Positions 52,881 through 61,994 of a stretch of DNA of 64,000 bases are shown here, piece after piece. The stretch comes from Silurus meridionalis (Eukaryota; Chordata; Actinopteri; Siluriformes; Siluridae): positions 18,262,490-18,326,489 of the forward strand of contig NC_060892.1 of assembly GCF_014805685.1 (NCBI RefSeq), read 5' to 3'. Numbering within the stretch: the first letter of the stretch is position 1; the number at the start of each line of letters is the position of its first letter. A model generated the notes under the pieces. That model worked only from the letters and a program-made list of their open reading frames with translations. It was not told the DNA's origin and searched no databases. The position numbers and the translations under genes were made by a program.

Positions 52881-54587
52881 CTACGACACATAATGCATCT
52901 CTGTGTTTCCGTTAGCGTTTGGCTGTTGGGTGACAGTTACCCTCTGTTTGAAACAACATTGACAGGTTTTCTTGAAGGCCTTGCGAAAATTGGCCCCCAT
53001 GAAGGCGTAGACAATGGGATTGATGCATGAGTTGCTGTAGGACATGCAGTGTGCCCATATCTTTACTTTGTAAGTGTAGTAGTCCTGACGGAAGTGCGGG
53101 CTGAACGCCTGTGCCAGAATGAACAGCTGGATGGGCCCCCAGCACAGAATAAACAGCTGTACAATCACCAGCACCATACGGGATACTTTCGCTCTTACAG
53201 CAGCACTGCGCTCGGTCTGAACCTGGAGCTGATAAACCACAGATTTGCAGTAATATTTAAGAGACTTGTTTGAAAAAATCCAGATGTTTAGAAACTTCTA
53301 GAAATGCCTTGAATTTGGCTGTGGATGAGTCAATGCAAGCGGATTCATTATAATCCTTTAAAAGGTACTTCTTTTGCCTCTTTAATGCATAAAGTGATCA
53401 AATCTGCAGTTGAAAGTTGTCCAGACGGTGCACTATAAAGCTGTCAGCAGGCATTCCTACTACCAGTTGCCATAGTAACTTTTATCAGCGGGTGGAACAA
53501 CTTACATTCCACTTTCTAGAAAAAAATCAGGAGACGGATCACATGTTCTCTCCTGCGTTCACTCCTATAGGGAGTAGCACTCCATATTTGCATAAACTTT
53601 CCTCTGTTTTGCTGACTCAAAAGACACACCCCAGAAACAGTTCTGGCCCTTCCACATCGAGTTGCTGTATGTGAATGTTGCTTTAGGTTTTACTGTGGTT
53701 GAAACTTTTTCCAAAAATACAAAGCAAGTGTAGCAGCCTGGAGTCACTGGTGATAAAAACCCATCCAGTGCAACTTGTTATTAAAAACACTTTCTTAATT
53801 GGATTATTATTATACCAGCAACACATAATGCTGCCTGTCTGGTCAAGCCAACATGCACATTTCACTTATCAGATAGAAATACATGGAAAATTTACACAAA
53901 TCCGTAGAAGTAAAACACATATTTCATAATGCAAAGGTTTTCATTGTTGTACATCCACATTGCTATCCCACAGCTGTCTTCCTTATAAATATGCAAATTT
54001 CTCACCTGATAATTGTTATCAACAGGCTCCACGGCTGGCCGGCCCATCTGGTGCAACATGGCCAGATAACACACACAGATTGTCACCAGTGGGAGCATGT
54101 AAACAGCAAGGAAGTTGTACAGGATGAACGCTTTCTTGTGAGTTGTAGTGGGAAAAATCTCAGTGCAGAATACTTGAGGGCCAAACCATTCTCCAGGTAA
54201 AGTCCTAGTGTACAGTGGCACTGGCAGGGACACCAAGAAAGATCCTAAACACAGGACACAACAAGTGAAAAAGTATATAAACCCTCTATCAGAAATCTCT
54301 CAGTCAGATCATTTTAAATCTCCACCCGTAATAGGTCACGGCAAGGGGACCTAAAGAAGGATACAACAGCCACCTTGACTTACTGATACTGTTTAAATAT
54401 CTATTCAGTACTGAAAGGAAAACTCCACTCTGAAACAGTTCACATTTAGGATCCCTTTAGTGTGCAGGATATATGTCACACGATCATGGTTGGTACCCCC
54501 CCTCCCGCTCCCAAAAAAAGGGGTAAATGGAAGAATTACACTACATGCAATGGCGCCCCCATGTGAAGCGCCCCTACGCACTGCATA

Positions 54588-54655
<68 letters not shown>

Positions 54656-57379
54656 TGCATACTCCAGTTGCAGTTGCACCTCTCATTGGGAGATCCTGTA
54701 GAAATAACATTTAATAGGACAAATCGGTTTTGTATTTAGCACCAAAAAACAAGACAGAGCGCCATTTTTTTGCATGAGTCAGCAATGTTGAAAGCGATAG
54801 TCATGTCAATGTAAAAATCAATCAACTAGTTCATGATCTATTAGGTGACAAGCATAACAGATCTGACAGCAGCGTTGAGGAAAGTTTATCAGGATGAGGT
54901 TTTCGAGCAGAACGTAGAAGATCTGGACAAGTTAAAGGATTAAAGCGAAGGCTAAATCTCGATCATTCCTATGCACCACTTTCAGGAGGCAGTCAAACAG
55001 CATTGTGGGTAATGTAGGAAAACATCAAACCAACCCTACGTTATTCCTGTTAATGGCTGTCCCATTCAATATAAAGATTATAATGGATGCTGTTCAGGAT
55101 GGATTTTTCCTTCAGTGTTAATTAGCAGTCTAGTGAAATCATGCCGAGTTAGGAAAAATCTGCAGACCTATCCAGATTCCCAGATTCACCATGGTGGCAA
55201 CTCTTGGTGTGCGACACTGCAAGGAGCGCAACGGGTACACCGTGACGTACCAACGATCCACACTCATCACTGTCAGGGTTACACACGTGGCCTGTGCAGA
55301 TACCTATCACATACATATACAACACTGGTGACTAGGGCTGTTAGGGAGGAAAACATTCTTTGTAGTTATTTGACATTTTGAGGTTCCTTACACACTTTGG
55401 AATTATGCTCAAGCATGAGACCATATTCTCTTGAGTACTAATGTGTACAATAAGCAAAATGAAATATGTACTGTATTATTCATGGTGTACAATCATTTCG
55501 TCTCTGTATACCAACAAAATAGATTTGAAATTAAGCAGTCAAGATGTGTATTAAAGTGTAGACAAGATACCGCATTAACTCTTCAGGCATTACATTTATG
55601 TGGGAGTGTGGCTGAGTGCTGGTTTGTGAATGGAGGATGAGGCTGAGGGAGACAAATGGTAAGAATCGCACACCTGCTGGGAATGTATCTAATCGGTGTT
55701 CTCTTTTGCAGTAAGCAGGGAAAAAGGATAAGAGAAGTGAAAGAAAGACGTGTGTGTGCGTTGCTGAAAGTGCAAAGATCAAATAAAGAAACCTGGTTTT
55801 ACTGAAACTGGTTGCCGCCACACTGTTCTTCCTTCACCTGAACCGTTTTCTCCCCTACGCTGGTGCCAAAACCTGGGAAGGAAAGCAGGGTACACCCCCA
55901 TGAAGTCTTTGCCACTGGGTGAGCCAGTAAAGGCACTTTTCAAGCTCCAGCAGACACAACACCAGGCCCTCCTTCAGGTGCGCGCTAAGCAAGAACAACA
56001 GTTCCAGGAGCTGATCCACACCCAGGCAGGCAGGGGACCGGAAGGCATTCTGGAGCGCGCCGGGCTGGCAAAAAGCTCCCGCCACCCCGACGCCTGTGGC
56101 TACCATCCTTCTTAACAAGATGGAGATGGTGCCAAGGCATTCCAGGAGCTTGTCAAGCGTGTGGCCACCACCAGGAAATGGCCGGATTGGAGCAAGTGGG
56201 ACAAACCCCAGCGCAGCACAGACAGTGTTTGTGAGGCCGGCTGGTCATTCACGTTCGCTCAGCAGCTCCGCCACACCTGCCCGAAGTGGCTGCAGAATGA
56301 GGACCGGAGTGAACAAGATCCTCAATCTCATCGTGCAGAAGCAGTTAGTCGTGCAGTTCTTTCGCAGTTCATCATGATGGAGCAGTTTGTTGTGCGGCTT
56401 CTGAGGACAGCAGAGTGAGTCCAGTGCCAGCATTCGGCGTTGGAGGATAAGGCGATCCAGCGGTTGGAATCACAAACAGATCCTGACTGATCAAGGCACG
56501 ACTTTTATGTTATACGCATACTTTACAGATTATTGTGGATCAAATCGATTCATACTAGCGTCTATCATCCTCAGACCGACAGCTTAGTGGAGCTTTGAAC
56601 CCTCAAGAATATGATTCAGAAGTTTGTGCACGGAGATGCACGGAACTGGGATAAATGGCTTGTAAGGTTTAATTTGAAATGTCTCTGTTCTCAGTCATGT
56701 TTTCTCATCCACGTTAACCCCATACATCCTGTTGCCTTCTGTCTTGCACACTTTTACCTTGTTAAAATGATACACCAGTGGTAGATTGAAAAAGCCCCGC
56801 AATAACAAGAAATAGTTTAAAGGGCTAAAAACGGCGCGCAAAAAACATTGATCATGTCACCAAATAGTAAATGAAAAGAGTTGGATCAGCAAAAAGAGTC
56901 GGTTCCGCTGCTCTCGTGGGCTTTGGCTCAAATAAAGCGCACGCTCAGCAAAGCACCAGTACACCGGTGCAGAATATATATGAACAGAACCACAGCTGTT
57001 TAAAAAAAAAGCAATTTTTTTTGCAACTGAAAAATGAAGCATCGGTGACTAACCTGCTGAATGTAACTGACAAATTTACACATGAAATCTCCAAAGATCC
57101 AGCTCGGTAACGGATAAAGCACAGCAGTGAAAGGTACACAGCAGACCAGAAAGGTGATGTCTGTCATCGCCAGGTTCGCTGCAGAAAAAAAAAACATCAT
57201 CTTCTTAGTCAGCCTTAGGTTTAGTTTAAGAGGGAATAGAAACGGTGCAATAAATCAACAGATATTAAACAGCATTAAATCTCAGCCTAAATAGAAAACA
57301 CAGTGTCCACATTTTCAGTCCTACCTAGAGTTCATATCCAAATCACTCAAACATTACAAACCTTCTACACACACTTCCA

Positions 57380-57463
<84 letters not shown>

Positions 57464-57629
57464 CACATTTTTACATACTGTCTGTAAACAGTTTATTTAA
57501 ATTTTTACACTTTTATAACCACAATTGCACATCAACAACACATGTCCAATGTATAGTATAAGTCCTGCTAACCTGTTATATTAATTATAAAAAAGACTAA
57601 GTCTTGTCTATTGCTCTTTTGACACCAGA

Positions 57630-57667
<38 letters not shown>

Positions 57668-58929
57668 TACTCACTCTGCATGCCCATTTTACTCACAAAT
57701 TAAATTTTTAATCATAGTTTAGACTTGAATATTTGTGTGTGTGTGAGACAAAGACGTAAGGTCTGCCACCAAAACAAAATGCCCCAAATACTCGAGGATG
57801 ATTCTACCCCCTAAAAGTTTAACGCATCAAACATCTGGCCAAATCTACCAATGAGGATATCCTGTCCCTTTCTTCAGTTCAGACCTGCCTGATTCATCAT
57901 GATGTTCTACTACTCAGTGCTGCTGAAGATGGCTCCACATTACAGCAGAGGACAAAACTCATGAACCATGAGGACGGATTTGGACTGTAATTAATGTACT
58001 CAGTCCGCTACTGCGGATTTGGACTGCATTTGCCATTAACTATTTTACACTCATGTGTCCATCAGTGAACAGCTGCTAACCTCAATGGTGTTATTTAAAC
58101 TACAACGAAAAGGCTGGTTCCTCTCAAGGTTTCTTTCTAATAGCAGATTTTTCTCACTAATGTTACCACTGGCTCTCTCATTAGTAATCAATCTTGGAAT
58201 AAACTTCTAGGGACTAATTTATACATTTATAATCTATATTTTTATTTCAATGCAAATTGTTATGCAAATAAAATTGAATTGAAATGAACATCAACACTGC
58301 TGTATATTAACACATGATGTTTCAGCTTTCCACAATATTAGGTACAGTCAGTGATACACCTTGCTTTTGTGTTTCTTTAATTGTTCGAAAGGCTAATTAT
58401 TATTGTTCGCATTTCTTACCTTTATTATTCGATTCAAATGATTTCTGGCATTGGATCTTTGTACTGAGATTATTCTGCATATACTGCCTTCATATTCTGT
58501 CTAGAGTGCCTTGAATTTTTATTACATTTAAAAAATTGTTTTTACTATTTATACTACTATTTTATTCAATTTATGAATGGATTTATTTTATTACTTTGTG
58601 CATGCTCTGTTGATATAAACGTACGTTTATTTGTCATTTGCAACAAACAAATTTGCACGTGCAAATCTGAAAAACGTAAATAAATAAATAAACAAACTGA
58701 CACCAAAATTCTTACCTATATAGATATTGGTCGCCGTCCACATTTTCTTGTGTTTGGAAATGACGTACAGGACAAGTGCATTTCCATGTATACCCAGCAG
58801 CATGATGACAGCGAAGACCAGAGGCACAAGCCAGGCATCCACCAGGAAGGGCAATGCAGTGAGCACCTCTTCCTCACACACTGCCGGAGCAGCACATGAG
58901 CCGTTGCTGGAATTCACCGACTCGTTCAT
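52881..58929 (-). CDS. kiss1r: Kisspeptin receptor (GPR54 family GPCR), five coding exons
   Basis: Class A G-protein-coupled receptor for kisspeptins at the cell surface; coupled to Gq/phospholipase C in known family members and central to reproductive control. Minus-strand exons: 58716-58929, 57054-57178, 55168-55303, 54006-54244, 52881-53228. Total 1062 bp, 353 aa, phases consistent. The N-terminus has three N-glycosylation sequons (N2, N6, N9). TM1 is [20 protein letters not shown]; exon 2 gives [18 protein letters not shown] (TM2) and [12 protein letters not shown] (TM3 start); exon 3 has the DRW version of the DRY motif; exon 4 carries ECL2 with FGPQVFC and TM5; exon 5 has [16 protein letters not shown] and the NPxxY form [10 protein letters not shown]. 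Paired TM3/ECL2 cysteines are present. Teleosts have two kissr paralogues and I cannot safely say which this is. Neighbouring arid3a matches the human locus. Confidence 0.95.
54591..54654. repeat. (TA)n microsatellite
   Basis: A 64-base TA run in the kiss1r intron between exons 3 and 4. It is flanked on both sides by copies of CTGCATACT, suggesting expansion inside a duplicated or inserted unit. Confidence 0.95.
55599..56665 (+). mobile_element. Deleted LTR retrotransposon (gypsy-like) in kiss1r intron
   Basis: Lies between kiss1r exons 2 and 3, opposite in sense to the gene. An LTR-like segment at about 55599-55859 holds AATAAA at 55783-55788. TGGTGCCAAAACCTGGGAAG at 55861 looks like a primer-binding site. 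Gag-derived sequence follows (a Gln-rich frame at 55900-56115; a SCAN-like piece at 56161-56418 with [12 protein letters not shown]). An integrase C-terminal remnant appears at about 56490-56660 (TDQGTTFM, then a decayed YHPQTD-type motif). Protease, reverse transcriptase and RNase H are deleted, and stops break the rest. No 3' LTR was recognised. Confidence 0.7.
56873..56976 (-). repeat. Dispersed repeat copy, inverted partner of 59035-59142
   Basis: On the minus strand: GTGCTTTGCTGAGCGTGCGC, TTTATTTGAGCCAAAGCCCA, CGAGAGCAGCGGAACCGACT. The partner at 59035 reads the same with scattered substitutions in the opposite orientation. Probably a DNA transposon fragment; family not determined. It sits in kiss1r intron 2, about 80 bases from exon 2. 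Confidence 0.75.
57385..57462. repeat. (TA)n then poly-T
   Basis: TA run at 57385-57445 followed by a T run to about 57462, in kiss1r intron 1. Confidence 0.95.
57633..57664. repeat. (TC)n microsatellite
   Basis: A 32-base TC run in kiss1r intron 1. Confidence 0.95.
57830..58285 (+). repeat. LINE-like 3' region with AATTGAATTGAA tail
   Basis: GGCTGGTTCCTCTCAAGGTT then TCTTTCTAATAGCAG, ending GCAAATAAAATTGAATTGAA. This is the same 3' region as at 46690 with a preserved tail. It fills much of kiss1r intron 1. Likely an L2-type LINE; no ORF2 remains. Confidence 0.65.
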
Positions 58930-59142
58930 TGTAAACTTTTTTGACCCCTAACTTGCAATAAAATATTGCGTAGTAATTGATGCACCACTCCTATACAACA
59001 GCAATAGTATTAGTAGTAGCAGCGCCATATCAGCAGAATGCACTAGTGTGCTGGCGCTCTCGGCTGAGCGCGCGCTTTATTTGAGCTAAAGCGCACGAGA
59101 GCAGCTGAACCGATTCTTTTTGCTGATCCGACTCTTTTTGTT
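58930..59142 (-). promoter_or_regulatory. kiss1r upstream region overlapping a dispersed repeat
   Basis: Sequence immediately upstream of the kiss1r ATG. The part at 59035-59142 is a copy, inverted, of the repeat at 56873-56976. It holds GCGCGCGCTTTATTTGAGC, which reads GCTCAAATAAAGCGCGCGC on the gene strand. A transcription start cannot be fixed. If it lies within the first 200 bases, the proximal promoter is repeat-derived; that is inference. Confidence 0.4.
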
Positions 59143-59224
59143 CACCGGCACCTCCCCAAACGAATCACTTGGTTCCAGTGTATTGCACATGTTAGAATAA
59201 ACTCATGAAACTTCATTACAAACA

Positions 59225-59400
59225 AAGATGGGGAGTAAAAGTACAAATACTTCGTTATTGTACATAAGTAACTTTTTCTGGTATCAGTACTTTACTTCAC
59301 TATTTATTAACTTTTTTACTTTTACTCATCACATTTTTACACAAATATTTGTACTTTCTACTTCTTACATTTTCAAAACAGACTCGTTCTTCAGTTTTAA
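59225..59400 (+). repeat. Dispersed fish repeat (GGGGAGTAAAAGTACAAATA family)
   Basis: GATGGGGAGTAAAAGTACAA, ATACTTCGTTATTGTACATA, TCAGTACTTTACTTCACTAT is the start of a very common teleost DNA repeat. It is non-coding; the frame over it is accidental. The far end was not found. Confidence 0.6.
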
Positions 59401-59934
59401 TCTATTTGTTGATTTCATTTCCTCGCTCTCACACATCACAGACGTCCTTTCTTTACCCAGATATAAAATAAATAAATAACAAATACCGTAAAATTGTTTT
59501 TAATCAATAAACATTTTTAGTTTTAGTGATGCGCCAAGTCTCAAATCAGCACCAAAATCGGAACTTTTTTTCCCGTCACTGTCATCTCTCTTCATGGACA
59601 CGTAAATTAAACAACCTGAATCTCAGTAAATACCTGCCTCACAAACATAATAAATATACAAATCGAAAGCTTAAATGCCTACAAATTAAAATAAACAAAT
59701 AAAATCGAAATATTCTCTGATATTGTAATCCGTTTGAAAGTTAAAAGATGTACAGTTTCTCCGGTATCACCTGATTAACCGTCCGTGTGGAAACATAGCA
59801 AAGGTCCAAGAATATTTTGCCTTTATGCTCTATGTGAAGTTTAGTTTCATTAATAATAAACATACATTTGCATTAAGCATCAATATTTGTCCATGCTCAT
59901 TTTGATTAAAGTATTAAAAAAGTATTAATTTAAG

Positions 59935-60270
59935 GATAATTTAGAATGCCTCCACCAGGCTGAACTGTCCACATGAGCTTGGTTTTGTTTCTGGATTCAT
60001 GCTGTTGGTGCCAAATTCTGATTCTTCAATCAGTATGCCTCAGGAAATATCAAAATGTATTAGACCAGGCTAAGTTTTCCTGTTTTCACCTGTCCTGTGT
60101 TGGTGAGACAGCAACCATGATGATGATTTTTGTGATGTTAACTGAAGCTCCTGTCCTGTTTGGTTTTATGCATTGCACCAGTGCCATAAAATTGGCTGAT
60201 TAGATAATTGCATGAATGAATAGATGTACAGGTGTTCATAGCAAACTGATCAGTAATTGCACATAATTAG
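59935..60270 (-). mobile_element. Tc1/mariner-like element fragment
   Basis: CCACCAGGCTGAACTGTCCA, TGGATTCATGCTGTTGGTGC, GATGTTAACTGAAGCTCCTG and GGCTGATTAGATAATTGCAT then ACAGGTGTTCATAGC match the antisense right half of the AGGTGTTCCTAATAAAGTG family, also seen at 9372 and 15078. The terminus at 60240 is decayed. Confidence 0.7.
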
Positions 60271-61140
60271 TCACACATAATTGTTCAAATGGCAGTGATA
60301 CACAGAGCAACCTGCAATGTTCTTACTCTGACTAAATGTAAATGCTTCTATTTTTTGCTGCCAAACCAAGCAACATTCATTGTTTGCTGTCTGGGAAAAA
60401 AGGATGTTGCACAATTTGCTGCTTCCTTGACTGGCACATAAAATATTTTTTTCTTTGAAAATAAAATTTTTTTTTACTGAATAAAAGGTATGCCTTAAAT
60501 TAACATTAAAAACAAAATTTGTACTAGAAATACTAAGAACTGTATTTGTCATGTACTTAGTCATTCAGCTGCTAGTTTGGATGATGCTGCATTGTCATGA
60601 ATCCTGTGAGAACAGTTTTGTGCTACTCTGATGTCACAAGGGGACAATAACATTCAAAGAACAAAGAAATTGCATGATCCGATTCTTGCATGTGGTTCCC
60701 ATGCCATTGATAAAATGGGATCATTACCAAAGGTTGACCAGTTTTGGTGATAATACCGCACTGATAGTTGCTGGAACTATCGGCAAAACCCCACACCGTT
60801 TTTCCAGCTTCAGGGCCGCTGTCATAACGAGAGCAGGCGCTAGAGGTGAATCACTAACACCAAATGCTGTTTATTTTTACACGACACTGCTTGATGCACG
60901 GAGAGCACTATATTATAATGTATTCATTATATTTATTCATATATTTATATTTATTTCACTAAGCACAATTTCATGATTCAGTGCTGCTTTATTTTTGTAA
61001 TAAAGTTTGCTATGTTACATGGAGTGTTATGTTTGCTTTTGTATCCACTATCCAATTTAAAAACTATTGGTTGATCAATCAGTTATTGGCAAGTACAATG
61101 CAACCAAGCTATCAATATAATTCACAAAAAAAGTAGCTGT
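60271..61140. other. Unassigned non-coding stretch
   Basis: AT-rich, without a recognised gene or element. The plus-strand frame at 60674-60976 (100 codons) matches no family I know and has no supporting splice or promoter context. Confidence 0.4.
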
Positions 61141-61149
61141 AACTTTTAA

Positions 61150-61895
61150 ATAAGCTACTGTGCCAGCAGTGAGCGAGTGGAGGGCAGAGCCAACTGACTA
61201 ATCAGTGCACTTTGTTTTAGTCCAGCGACGCCAATAAAGAGGAGCGAGACACCAGCCTCCGAGAGAGAGCCACCAAGCAGAGAAGAGCGGAAGGGTCACG
61301 GAACGGTGACCCAAACCCAGTGTGGGTGAGCCCCAGCGTGAGTACTGGGGCTCACCCACACCTCGGGTTTGTGGGTGAGCCCCAGCGTGAGTACTGGAAA
61401 GGAAAGTTCCAGGGTGAAAACAAAAGTAAACAAAGAAAGCTCTGCTTGGTCTCTTTCTTGCAGTGTGGAATTTGCTACAGTGGTGCCGAAACCCCGTGCT
61501 GTAAGAGGGGTATGATGCCATGGAGGGAGCGGGACCAGGCCAAGGAGCAGTGCTGTAGCCAACACCGTGGCTGCCACCTGGGACCATCGACCTATTCGGC
61601 GAGATGGGACCGGCGGCAAAAACGAGCACTCCACCGTCTGCCAGGCCTCTCCAGGGAAGTCCAGAAGGCTGTGTAACCACTGTCCTGCTCCAACAACCTT
61701 CCCAGCCCACCCACCCAACCACCGTAGTATTAGGTTCTATTTTGTACCATTATAAAGTATATATTATGGGCTGGAACCTATATTGGGAGTGTTACGGTAC
61801 TGTGAGCAGAAGGAATAAAAGTTGTAAGAAGTCATGGCTGGTTTTTGCGTTGTCCATTTATTAAAGGTTAATGTTGTACCTATTAAACGAAAAAC
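61150..61895 (+). mobile_element. LTR-like segments, apparently two elements side by side
   Basis: First part, about 61150-61480: AATAAA near 61231, a purine-rich stretch, then GTGGTGCCGAAACCCCGTGC at about 61480, which resembles the primer-binding region at 55861. Second part, about 61500-61895: TATAAAGTATATA near 61751, AATAAA at about 61814, ending AAACGAAAAACA just before the tRNA-Leu-type site at 61897. The second is the likely 5' LTR of the element that follows. Exact LTR starts are not visible. Confidence 0.5.
61322..61397. repeat. Hairpin plus 28-bp direct repeat inside LTR-like sequence
   Basis: GTGGGTGAGCCCCAG (61322-61336) and CTGGGGCTCACCCAC (61345-61359) are perfect 15-base inverted arms around an 8-base loop. 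The 28 bases at 61321-61348 recur exactly at 61370-61397. GC-rich and unlike its surroundings. Confidence 0.9.
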
Positions 61896-61896
61896 A

Positions 61897-61909
61897 TGGT
61901 GTCAGAAGT
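61897..61909 (+). other. Retrotransposon primer-binding site, tRNA-Leu type
   Basis: TGGTGTCAGAAGT is the complement of the 3' end of vertebrate tRNA-Leu (ACTTCTGACA plus CCA). It follows the LTR-like end at once and precedes the gag remnant, as in Ty3/gypsy elements. Confidence 0.7.
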
Positions 61910-61994
61910 ATAACAAGTGAGCAATATGCTCATATGTGTGTTAACAAAGTTGAATTCTATTTAGTTTAAATTTCTTTCGCGAGACGGTTTAGCA

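Noticed and set aside
60674..60976. 100-codon plus-strand frame
   Set aside because: No family match, ends in AT-rich low-complexity sequence, and no gene structure surrounds it.
61198..61722. Longest open frame of the window (174 codons, minus strand)
   Set aside because: It runs antisense through GC-rich LTR-like sequence with internal repeats; no family resemblance, and overlapping frames exist on both strands.
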